64,000 bases of DNA from IMG/VR virus record IMGVR_UViG_3300036823_000301, positions 1 to 64,000 of that record; one strand, 5' to 3'. Shown here piece by piece: positions 15,708-23,141 of the stretch. This stretch comes from a virus. The notes beneath the pieces are model-generated. The model worked only from the letters and a program-made list of their open reading frames with translations, searched no databases and was not told the DNA's origin. Made by a program: the position numbers and the translations under genes. Position 1 is the first letter of the stretch. Each line of letters opens with the position of its first letter.

Positions 15708-15772
15708 GTGACAGTCGGATGAGTTCGTTTATCGCTAGGATGATCGCGAATTCATAAAATACTTACTGTCGC
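15708..15772 (+). ncRNA. Y RNA-like element 2 (no tRNA module)
   Basis: Closing stem GTGACAGT (15708-15715) with ACTGTCGC (15765-15772), one G-U pair. Hairpin GATGAG-TTCG-TTTATC (15718-15733). Its GAGTTCG (15721-15727) can pair with CGAATTC (15747-15753) with one G-U. The 5' motif AGTCGGATGAG is identical to element 1, and the 3' motif CTTACT is shared with element 3. The architecture matches the other two elements. Confidence 0.65.
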
Positions 15773-15780
15773 TCTAAATC

Positions 15781-15857
15781 GTGATGCTAGTCGGGTAGTG
15801 TCGTTTATCAGTTATCAACTGATCCAACGTGTGACATTAAAGACTTACTAGCATCAC
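15781..15857 (+). ncRNA. Y RNA-like element 3 (small inner hairpin)
   Basis: A perfect 11-bp closing stem (GTGATGCTAGT 15781-15791 with ACTAGCATCAC 15847-15857). The 5' motif AGTCGGGTAG opens a hairpin with TTTATC. TAGTGTCG (15796-15803) can pair with TGACATTA (15832-15839). A perfect inner hairpin CAGTT-ATC-AACTG (15809-15821) occupies the position that holds the tRNA mimic in element 1. Confidence 0.65.
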
Positions 15858-15863
15858 TTTACA

Positions 15864-15901
15864 ACGGCCCGGACAACTAGCCCCTCTGTCCGGGCCGTTT
15901 T
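15864..15901 (+). terminator. intrinsic terminator after the Y RNA block
   Basis: A perfect 12-bp stem ACGGCCCGGACA (15864-15875) with TGTCCGGGCCGT (15887-15898), followed by TTTT. It ends the noncoding block 22 bp before the rsr start codon. The protein gene must therefore be expressed by read-through or from its own promoter. Confidence 0.85.
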
Positions 15902-15923
15902 GATTCTATCGAAGGAATAGAAG

Positions 15924-17561
15924 ATGACCAACGTGTATGTGAAGAACCGTAAGTCCGTTCTGACACCGCAGAACCAGCCGATTCCAGGCCGTGAAGCTGA
16001 AATGGTGCCGAATAATGCCGGCGGCTACAGCTTTGAGCTGGATGATTGGGAACGTTTGAATCGCTTTTTGATTCTGGGTAGTGAAAAAGGTACTTATTAT
16101 GTAGGCCAAGAAAAACTTAAAGAGCAAAATGCGACCTGTGTGATTCGCTGCATCAAAGCGGATGGTGTGCGCGTTGCTGATGCCGCTGCGATGATCAATA
16201 TCTCTAATCGCACGCCGAAGGTTGACCAGCAGCTGTTTGTTCTGGCTTTGTGCTTAAAGCATGGGGACATCGCTACCCGACGTCGTGTAGCGGAGCTGGT
16301 GCCATCAGTTGTCAGAATTGGTATGCATTTGCTGCATTTCGCGGCGATGGTGGATTCGCTTGGTGGCTGGGGAAACCTCAAAAAGCGGATCTTTGCTGAC
16401 TGGTTTCTAAACAAGTCGCCGGATGATGTGGCATTTCAGATCCTGAAGTACCGGAATCGGGATGGGTGGACCATGCGCGATATCCTGCGTCTGGCGCATC
16501 CTAAACCAGAATTTTCCGGCCATATGGCGTTGTTTGCATGGGTCACCGGTAAGCTGACAAATCTTGACCATCTACCCCGAATCATCGCTGATTATCTTGA
16601 TGTGACGACAGGCACCTTCGAGACCCCTGTTCAGCAAGCGCTGGCTGGCATTGCCAGGGGGCTACCACGTGAGTGCCTACCAACGGAGGCACTAGCGGAT
16701 AAGGCCGTCTGGAGCCGGTTGCTAAGGCTCACGCCGCCACATGCCTTAATCCGGAATCTCGCAACGATCACGGCCAATGGCACCATTGTCGCCGGGAATG
16801 CTGACGCGTGCTATGTGGTCGAACGTTTGGAAGATGCCGGGTCTTTGGCGCGGGCACGGGTGCACCCATTCGCGCTCCTATTGGCGGCGCTCATCTATAG
16901 GCAAGGACACGGATTCAAAGGCACGTTGAGCTGGCTCCCCCTGCCATCTGTTGTGGGTGCATTAGACAATGCTTACGACGCTGCCTTCGCCACGATCCTG
17001 CCGACGAACAAGCGGATCTTGATCGGAGTGGATACATCAAGATCGATGAGCGGTTCTTGCACAGGGACTCCGATCGACTGTGCCACGGCAGCGGCTGCGA
17101 TGGCGATCACGTTGGCCAGAAACGAACCTGCGGCAACTGTCGTGCGGTTTGATACCTGTGTCAGATCTATCCTACCGGTGACTCTTCGTACCGGAATCAG
17201 CGATTTAAGATCGACGTCAGGGGGAGGCACCGACATATCCGCTCCAATCCGTTGGGCCTCTGGCGACAAGAGTGTATCAACGTCACGTTGGGGCCAGCGT
17301 GACGAGGGCTTAATGAGCGAAGTGAGGATATTCGACGCTTTCATCATATTGACTGATAATGAGACATGGGCTGGATCTGGTCATCCTTCACAGGCCCTGG
17401 TGGAATACCGTAAGAAAGTCAATCCACAAGCCAAGCTAATTTGCTGTTCGATGGCCGCGAACCATGCCAACATTGTTGACCCGGAAGATGGTGGATCGTT
17501 CGGCACCGCCGGGCTTGATGCCCATTTACCAAATTTGGTCAGAGACTTTTTGAGCTCTTGA
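15924..17561 (+). CDS. rsr: Ro60 orthologue (TROVE and vWA domain RNA-binding protein)
   Basis: The TROVE half includes NRDGWTMRDILRLAHPKP (178-195), the best-known Ro60 signature, in a helical repeat array. The C-terminal vWA domain has a complete MIDAS: DTSRSMSG (370-377), GGGTDIS (about 435-441) and ILTDNE. At 545 aa it matches the usual Ro60 length. Ro60 forms a ring that binds Y RNAs on its outside and misfolded or damaged RNA ends in its cavity. In bacteria Rsr acts in RNA quality control and stress, with Y RNAs as gates or tethers to nucleases. The upstream block at 15558-15857 is the matching Y RNA set. The stop overlaps the ATG of the next gene. Confidence 0.93.
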   Translation: MTNVYVKNRKSVLTPQNQPIPGREAEMVPNNAGGYSFELDDWERLNRFLILGSEKGTYYVGQEKLKEQNATCVIRCIKADGVRVADAAAMINISNRTPKVDQQLFVLALCLKHGDIATRRRVAELVPSVVRIGMHLLHFAAMVDSLGGWGNLKKRIFADWFLNKSPDDVAFQILKYRNRDGWTMRDILRLAHPKPEFSGHMALFAWVTGKLTNLDHLPRIIADYLDVTTGTFETPVQQALAGIARGLPRECLPTEALADKAVWSRLLRLTPPHALIRNLATITANGTIVAGNADACYVVERLEDAGSLARARVHPFALLLAALIYRQGHGFKGTLSWLPLPSVVGALDNAYDAAFATILPTNKRILIGVDTSRSMSGSCTGTPIDCATAAAAMAITLARNEPAATVVRFDTCVRSILPVTLRTGISDLRSTSGGGTDISAPIRWASGDKSVSTSRWGQRDEGLMSEVRIFDAFIILTDNETWAGSGHPSQALVEYRKKVNPQAKLICCSMAANHANIVDPEDGGSFGTAGLDAHLPNLVRDFLSS

Positions 17562-17791
17562 TGATAACTAACCCAGTGAAAACCTTAAAGGTTTTCGAAA
17601 TTGAATGGCGATCACGGGCTTATCTTATGGCTATCAATGCGAGAGATTTGAGCAAACAGGCATTGCAAAATGCTAAAAACGTCGCTAGCCTTGAACTTGC
17701 CGGTGCGTTGCGCCAGCGCGTTATCGATGACCTGGATGATTTGTTGAAAATTAACAAATCAAAATCGAAGAGAGGACGGGATGATGGTTGA
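17561..17791 (+). CDS. hypothetical protein, 76 aa, coupled to rsr
   Basis: A helical, basic-ended protein (KINKSKSKRGRDDG at the C-terminus). Its ATG overlaps the rsr TGA, so it is translationally coupled to Rsr. No family is recognised. The position makes it a candidate partner or regulator of the Ro60 particle; that is inference. Confidence 0.55.
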   Translation: MITNPVKTLKVFEIEWRSRAYLMAINARDLSKQALQNAKNVASLELAGALRQRVIDDLDDLLKINKSKSKRGRDDG

Positions 17792-18410
17792 TGGCATTGA
17801 AGCGTTGGCTGTAGCTGATAATTTTGTAACCAAGCGGAGTAGGGTTAAAAACCCTAAGAACATTGTTGCAACACAACACCTTTTCCCAAAAGATTTAATA
17901 TTTAAGATAATGATGAAACGAAATGGTGTGATGTATGGCTGGAAAACAGCTTATGTGGCCGCATCTCAAGTAGATGGTTTTCAGAAGGTCACCTTAGCGG
18001 AGATAAGGCTCTGGTTATACACCAAAAAGATTCCGCGGTGGGCTATAGATCAAGTTGATCAAATGACTTTTCAAAAAATTGACAGAATAGCTCCACAAGC
18101 TTGGACAGTCCTGGAGCAGCACTTCTTGGAAACTATCTATCGGGAAGATCCAGGTCGCCCCGATAAGTTGCTTTCGGAGATGTGCACACGTAAATTCAGG
18201 AGGACCATCACTACGAATGCAATCAAGGGTGCATTGTACCGTTTGCGGGAAGCGTATATTCTACCACGTGATGAGAAAAGGATAAGGCACAGTGGGCAAT
18301 TCAGTGATGATACCGAGCTTGAGCTTGACCGAGATCGACAGCATTCTCAGTTCTCCAGGCGGGGGGGACAATCTGAAAGTCTTGGGCTCGATGCGGATCA
18401 ACGTGCATGA
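17781..18410 (+). CDS. HTH-containing protein of unknown function, 209 aa
   Basis: The N-terminal and middle parts look folded (DLIFKIMMKRNGVMYGWKTA). A segment resembling a recognition HTH appears as KFRRTITTNAIKGALYRLRE. The last 40 residues are low-complexity and unlike a domain, and they overlap the next reading frame by about 100 bases. The natural end of this protein may be different (see the frameshift finding). It follows the rsr-coupled gene with an 11-bp overlap. Confidence 0.6.
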   Translation: MMVDGIEALAVADNFVTKRSRVKNPKNIVATQHLFPKDLIFKIMMKRNGVMYGWKTAYVAASQVDGFQKVTLAEIRLWLYTKKIPRWAIDQVDQMTFQKIDRIAPQAWTVLEQHFLETIYREDPGRPDKLLSEMCTRKFRRTITTNAIKGALYRLREAYILPRDEKRIRHSGQFSDDTELELDRDRQHSQFSRRGGQSESLGLDADQRA

Positions 18411-18663
18411 CGAGACAAACTTACCGAATTCGTTAATGGAATATGATCCACTTTCGAGCGGTATATTGCAAGTGACAAAGTCTGCCACCGATGTTGCCGC
18501 GTTGGAGAGTGAAATAGCACGTTTGACCAGCCTCGTTGTCAAGCTCGAAGCTGATAAGGTGCAAACCACACCATTAGCCACGGCGCCTCAGGGAAAAGCG
18601 CCGATCCCCCTGTCCGCCCTCCGCAACCAACACCAGAAAATTGGCCTGTTCGTCCTAGATTAA
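18307..18663 (+). CDS. coiled-coil protein, about 118 aa, or C-terminal part of the preceding protein
   Basis: It has a clear heptad segment (AALESEIARLTSLVVKLEAD) and a Pro-rich tail. The possible ATG at 18307 lies inside the preceding gene in the +1 frame. No convincing ribosome site is seen. It could be a separate overlapping gene, or the second half of a protein made by +1 frameshifting. Confidence 0.5.
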   Translation: MIPSLSLTEIDSILSSPGGGDNLKVLGSMRINVHDETNLPNSLMEYDPLSSGILQVTKSATDVAALESEIARLTSLVVKLEADKVQTTPLATAPQGKAPIPLSALRNQHQKIGLFVLD

Positions 18664-18673
18664 CTTTACAGAT

Positions 18674-18717
18674 GGACCGGTGCTGATGTAGTAATACCCA
18701 TGCATCAGCACTGGTCC
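18674..18717 (+). promoter_or_regulatory. 15-bp hairpin abutting the start codon of the Dda-like helicase
   Basis: GGACCGGTGCTGATG (18674-18688) pairs with CATCAGCACTGGTCC (18703-18717) with one G-U, around a 14-nt loop. Only five bases separate it from the ATG at 18723, leaving no Shine-Dalgarno sequence. There is no T-run. It may be a processing site or a translational control element. TTTACA at 18665-18670 could also be a -35 box. Confidence 0.5.
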
Positions 18718-18722
18718 CTATA

Positions 18723-19799
18723 ATGGTCGAATTCAGTCAAGATCAACTCACTGTCTACGACGGTGTCAAAAACTTCCTGGATAGCTCTACCCCAGGTCAT
18801 GTTGTATATGAAGGACTTGCTGGAACAGGTAAGTCAACATTAATGGCGAGATTGGCTGGAGAATATGATCAAGCTGTATTGTGCTCTTATACAGCTAAAG
18901 CAGCATCGGGCTTACGTGCGAAGACTGGTCTTGAGGTTTTCACAATTCATCAGATCATTTATGACTTTAAAGGGCTCATTGATTCTGATGAAAATCCAAA
19001 TAAGAAACGGCCAGTATTTTCGACCAAACATATGACAGGGGCGCTGGAAAATGCCCTGCTATTTATCGATGAAGTGTCAATGGTTGGCTCTAAAATTGGT
19101 CGCGATCTGGCAGACACTGGCGCGCGCATTGTGGCCTGCGGAGATCCAGGTCAGCTTCCGCCAGTTATGGATAATCAATATTTTACACAATCCGATTACA
19201 CGCTGCATGAGGTACATAGGCAGGCTTGGGATTCACCAATCATCAGGCAGGCTCACAGCATTCGAAATTTTGGCACATACGAATCCGATGGCGATGTCAT
19301 CGTAACCGCAGACATGAATGATGATTTGCTCGGTCAACATGACATTGCACTTTGCTGGAAAAACAAGACCAGAAACTGGCTCAATAAACGAACCCGTGGG
19401 CTCTATGGACGTCCTGCTGGCTACATGCTCGCTGGAGAGCCTGTGATGTGTTTGAAAAACGATCACTGGCGTAAAATCTACAACGGAGCCATGTATAATA
19501 TCACGCAGGATTACCATCCTGGCGATGATTTACACATTCGAGATGAGTTGAACCGCTACATTGTAGTAGCTTGTCCGACAATCGAAGGTATCGATCCAGA
19601 TTATGAGAATTTTCGATACTTAGACGACGCCCGTCCCTTCGCACCCGGTTACGCCTGCACGGTGCATAAGGCGCAGGGAAGCGAATGGGGTCGCGTGCTG
19701 CTTATTGACGAATATCGGCAAACTGATGGCCGTAACGCTTATCTTTATACGGGCCTAACACGCGCTATAAGCGCTGCAACTGTGATAAAGCGGTGGTGA
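18723..19799 (+). CDS. Dda/RecD-like SF1B DNA helicase
   Basis: Walker A GLAGTGKSTLMARL (30-43), Walker B ALLFIDEVSM, motif III ACGDPGQLPPV, motif IV-like VHRQ, motif V CTVHKAQGSEWGRVLL and motif VI YTGLTRA. At 358 aa it is compact, like T4 Dda. It should unwind DNA 5'-3' and help replication initiation or removal of bound proteins. It is the third helicase in the window. Confidence 0.88.
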   Translation: MVEFSQDQLTVYDGVKNFLDSSTPGHVVYEGLAGTGKSTLMARLAGEYDQAVLCSYTAKAASGLRAKTGLEVFTIHQIIYDFKGLIDSDENPNKKRPVFSTKHMTGALENALLFIDEVSMVGSKIGRDLADTGARIVACGDPGQLPPVMDNQYFTQSDYTLHEVHRQAWDSPIIRQAHSIRNFGTYESDGDVIVTADMNDDLLGQHDIALCWKNKTRNWLNKRTRGLYGRPAGYMLAGEPVMCLKNDHWRKIYNGAMYNITQDYHPGDDLHIRDELNRYIVVACPTIEGIDPDYENFRYLDDARPFAPGYACTVHKAQGSEWGRVLLIDEYRQTDGRNAYLYTGLTRAISAATVIKRW

Positions 19800-19848
19800 T
19801 GACGGAAATGTCCGACGCGGTGTTTGTGTGTTCTGAACGGTGGTAAGT

Positions 19849-20022
19849 ATGCAGAAGGAATTCACGAAATTTTATGATTGTCAGACAATTGAAGATGAAT
19901 TTCGTTGTCAACTCAATCAGTTAGTGTTACGGTTTGGGTGGATTTACCCATCTGATTTGGCTTATATTCTTCAAGAAGTCCAAGAAAATTTATTGGATGC
20001 AGTTTGGACCGGAAAACGGTAA
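19849..20022 (+). CDS. hypothetical protein, 57 aa
   Basis: A small acidic helical protein (YPSDLAYILQEVQENLLDAV). I chose the ATG at 19849 over an upstream GTG. No family is recognised. Confidence 0.4.
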   Translation: MQKEFTKFYDCQTIEDEFRCQLNQLVLRFGWIYPSDLAYILQEVQENLLDAVWTGKR

Positions 20023-20047
20023 TGTCAGACAAACTACGGAGTCACCA

Positions 20048-20254
20048 ATGTCCGAAATACTACCCGAAATTACTGTAAAGCAGAAGGGGTTATATGTTAG
20101 CATGATCTTCGTCTGCCAAACTATTGAAGAGGCCGACGCGCTTTATGCTGAATTGAAGTATCGGATAACGAATAAAGATAAATCACAACTGAAGGTCATG
20201 ATTGATGCTGATAACACGGAGATCGTCTCTGACGGGAGAGCGGCGGACGCTTGA
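20048..20254 (+). CDS. hypothetical protein, 68 aa
   Basis: I chose the ATG at 20048, where ACGGAGTCACC provides a GGAG site. The sequence is beta-alpha in appearance (VSMIFVCQTIEEADALYAEL). Its 3' end overlaps the following conserved gene by about 50 bases. Confidence 0.45.
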   Translation: MSEILPEITVKQKGLYVSMIFVCQTIEEADALYAELKYRITNKDKSQLKVMIDADNTEIVSDGRAADA

Positions 20255-20414
20255 CCTGCCGGTCACTGTTGAACAGCTATCGGCTTATATGGCTGGTGCT
20301 CTTGTTCAAGAAGCCTTCCCCAACCTAGACGTCGATTCGCGTGAATTCATCCTCTCGGGAGTAACTCCAGAAGAGTGGGCGGCTCAATTCGTACCAGCGG
20401 AGGGCGGTGAATGA
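20205..20414 (+). CDS. conserved small phage protein, 69 aa
   Basis: The order SLTGERRTLDLPVTVEQL, then VQEAFPNLDVDSREFI, then SGVTPEEWAAQF is a pattern I know from many tailed phages of Proteobacteria. Its function is unknown. It ends overlapping the next ATG (ATGA). Confidence 0.6.
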   Translation: MLITRRSSLTGERRTLDLPVTVEQLSAYMAGALVQEAFPNLDVDSREFILSGVTPEEWAAQFVPAEGGE

Positions 20415-20608
20415 CGCGAACATTTCATCCACTTGGTCGCATTGGCGGCCTTGCGGACGCTGTTGCAAGCGGCGCGCGCGGCGTGCTGAAGGATATGGTG
20501 ATCACCCCTGGTGAAGATGCTTATACATACCAGGGGACGACTGAAGCAGTCAATTTACTGAAGGAAGCTCTCGCGGATCTGGATCACTACTTCGAAGGTT
20601 GGCGGTAA
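20411..20608 (+). CDS. hypothetical protein, 65 aa
   Basis: Coupled to the previous gene by a four-base overlap. It has Gly-rich first and helical second halves (AVNLLKEALADLDHYF). No recognised family. Confidence 0.45.
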   Translation: MTRTFHPLGRIGGLADAVASGARGVLKDMVITPGEDAYTYQGTTEAVNLLKEALADLDHYFEGWR

Positions 20609-20665
20609 CCACAAATGAAGTATCGGAACGTATTGGCACGGATGTCTGGCTGAAAGACTCTGACA

Positions 20666-21115
20666 ATGAAATTGACCAAACTCCTGAGTTGGGATGAGTA
20701 TAAGAAACTGGGCGACGATGCTGTCGCCCAGGGTTTCTACCGTAATGACCGACGAATCTTCACGCCCGGTATGGGTTGGCCAAACCCATGGTATTATGAC
20801 CATACAGGGGAACGGGAACGTCATGGTCTGCACGTAATGTTCAAAGTTGGGGACAGGGGGAATGGTGAATTTTTGTCAAAGCATTACTGGCGGGACTGGG
20901 CGGACAAGCGAGATCCATTGACCGTTGTCTGCCCGAATGGTGCCACCTGGGAGATTGACCGCAAGTCGAGCAACGGTACCGGTTGGATTGTCACCGGTGA
21001 CTGGCCAAACCTCACTTGTACGCCGTCGATTGTCGTGCCGGGTTATCACGGCTTTCTGCGTGACGGTGAATTCACGGCCGATCTTGAAGGTCGCGGCGCC
21101 GACTGGACTGTGTAG
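20666..21115 (+). CDS. conserved phage protein, 149 aa (resembles DUF6527-type)
   Basis: The run LSKHYWRDWADKRDPLTVVC, then WEIDRKSSNGTGWIVTGDWP, then PGYHGFLRDGEFT is like a small conserved phage family I associate with DUF6527; the number is from memory. Its function is unknown. The stop overlaps the GTG start of the DNA polymerase gene. Confidence 0.55.
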   Translation: MKLTKLLSWDEYKKLGDDAVAQGFYRNDRRIFTPGMGWPNPWYYDHTGERERHGLHVMFKVGDRGNGEFLSKHYWRDWADKRDPLTVVCPNGATWEIDRKSSNGTGWIVTGDWPNLTCTPSIVVPGYHGFLRDGEFTADLEGRGADWTV

Positions 21116-23073
21116 TGGCACACGTCAAAGATTACAACCAGATGCCGCTGCTTACCCCTGACAGCACCTGGATGGCTCCAACTGAATTACCGAACCTAAC
21201 CGGTGTTAAGAATCTAGCATTTGATGTTGAAACTAACGATCCCCAGCTTCGTCAGCTGGGTCCGGGCGTACGCCGTGGTGCTTATGTTGTTGGCATGTCG
21301 CTGGGCACCGATGATGGACGACGATGGTATTTACCGATTTGCCATCAAGGCGGTGGAAATCTTGATGAACGTATTGTCTGGCGTTGGGCACGGTCGGAAT
21401 TAAACGCGTTCTGTGGTAATCTCGTCGGCGCGAATCTGGTCTATGACCTAGATTTCGCGGCTGAACAGGGGGTAACGTTTCCGAACGTTCATCGCTTCCA
21501 TGACGTGCAAATTGCCGAACCTCTGATTGATGAATGGCGGGATCGTTACAATCTCGACAGTCTGGCGTCTGACTATCTCGGGGACAACAAGCGTGAAAGC
21601 TTGCTCAGAGAGGCCGCCGAAGCCTACGGCTTCGGCGATTCGATGGGGGACATCAAGGGCAATTTGTGGCGCCTGCCGGCAGGCTATGTCGGCGATTATG
21701 GTGAGGGCGATGCGGACCTCCCTCTACGCATCCTCCCCCTGCAACTAGCTAAGCTCGAAGAGCAGGGTCTGACGGAGCTGTTCGACCTGGAATCAAGACT
21801 GCTTCCGGTGCTGCTTGGCATGCGCCGACGCGGCGTTGCTGTGTCGATCGAACAAACGGAAGAAGTGCGAGAACGTCTCGTCCGCGAACGCGCGGAAATA
21901 ATGGGACGCTTGAAGCGTCTTGCAGGTCCGAAGGCTGAACTACGTGCGTCAGAATCGTTTGCGGAAGCCTTGAAGAACAGGGGGTTGGATGTTCCTTTGA
22001 CCCCAAAGACGCGAAAACCACAGATTCAAAAGGCGTGGCTGCAAAGCCACGCTGGGGATGAGCTCGTTGACCTGATTATTGGGGGCAGAGCTGTTGACAC
22101 TATCATTAATACATTTATTGATGGTCACATCTTAAGTCATTCCATAAATGGACGCATTCACTGCGAATTTAATCAGCTAAAACGTGAGAGCGATGGTGGT
22201 GGTATATCAGGCACCATCGCTCGTCTGAGCTCATCTTCACCAAATCTTCAAAATTTGCCAAAAAGAGATCAATCTTTTGGTGCTTTGATTAGGAGTATCT
22301 TCAGACCTGAAACTGGTGAACGTTGGGGCAGCTGCGATTTAAGCCAGATCGAATTCCGCCTACTTGTACATTATGCGCAGGGACAGCTATCAGATGAAAC
22401 CCGTCAGCGCTACTGCGACGATCCGGCGACAGATTTTCATCAATATGTTGGCACGCTGCTGGGTGTCAACATGCAGGACAAGTCCAAGCGGAGCCAAGTC
22501 AAGTCCACGAATTTTTGCAAGATTTATGGTGGCGGCGCAGCGAAAATCGCCACAGTCGCTGGGTGCTCGCTGGACGAGGCCACAGTCTTTATGGGCCAGC
22601 ACGAGGCTGCGTTCCCATTCGTCAAACAGACGACGGATCTGGCGACCCGGCGGGCCGGTTCGCGCGGTTATGTCACAACGATTTATGGCCGTAGACAGCG
22701 GTTCCCCCTGTTCGAACCGGTGAACAATCGCCAGAAAGTCTATCCACCCCTACCCTATGAACAGGCCCGTGAAAAATATGGCCACCGCATCACACGGTAT
22801 CAGACTTATGCCGCACTAAACCGCGTGTTACAGGGGAGTGCTGCGGATATGATGAAAAAAGCTATGGTAGACATCCACGAAAGTGGCGTTACCGAAGTCT
22901 TGGGCTCGATGCTGATCACCGTACACGACGAGCTGAACGCATCGATGCCGGATACACCTGTGGGGTTGGAAGCCATGCATGAGGTTCAGCGTATGATGCA
23001 AAATGCTATCGGATTGCGTGTGCCCGTGCTTTCAGAGTTGAAAATTGCTAATAACTGGGGTGAGTGTGCATGA
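21115..23073 (+). CDS. polA: family A DNA polymerase with 3'-5' exonuclease
   Basis: The exonuclease motifs are AFDVETND (Exo I), NLVYDLDFAAE (Exo II) and YGEGDADLPL (Exo III, YxxxD). The polymerase motifs are CDLSQIEFRLLVHYA (A), KSTNFCKIYGGGA (B) and TVHDELN (C). No 5'-3' nuclease domain is present, as in T7-like and many phage enzymes. At 652 aa it is complete. It starts with GTG overlapping the upstream stop. It is the phage replicative polymerase and should work with the AEP primase, SSB and helicases here. Confidence 0.93.
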   Translation: MAHVKDYNQMPLLTPDSTWMAPTELPNLTGVKNLAFDVETNDPQLRQLGPGVRRGAYVVGMSLGTDDGRRWYLPICHQGGGNLDERIVWRWARSELNAFCGNLVGANLVYDLDFAAEQGVTFPNVHRFHDVQIAEPLIDEWRDRYNLDSLASDYLGDNKRESLLREAAEAYGFGDSMGDIKGNLWRLPAGYVGDYGEGDADLPLRILPLQLAKLEEQGLTELFDLESRLLPVLLGMRRRGVAVSIEQTEEVRERLVRERAEIMGRLKRLAGPKAELRASESFAEALKNRGLDVPLTPKTRKPQIQKAWLQSHAGDELVDLIIGGRAVDTIINTFIDGHILSHSINGRIHCEFNQLKRESDGGGISGTIARLSSSSPNLQNLPKRDQSFGALIRSIFRPETGERWGSCDLSQIEFRLLVHYAQGQLSDETRQRYCDDPATDFHQYVGTLLGVNMQDKSKRSQVKSTNFCKIYGGGAAKIATVAGCSLDEATVFMGQHEAAFPFVKQTTDLATRRAGSRGYVTTIYGRRQRFPLFEPVNNRQKVYPPLPYEQAREKYGHRITRYQTYAALNRVLQGSAADMMKKAMVDIHESGVTEVLGSMLITVHDELNASMPDTPVGLEAMHEVQRMMQNAIGLRVPVLSELKIANNWGECA

Positions 23074-23141
23074 CCATTCGTGATGGAGAATACTTAAACT
23101 AAATCCGCCGCACCCGTTACGCTGGAAAGGTTAGAAACTGC

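Noticed and set aside
20618-20656. 12-codon frame after the 65-aa gene
   Set aside because: Too short, no ribosome site and no coupling; treated as noncoding gap.
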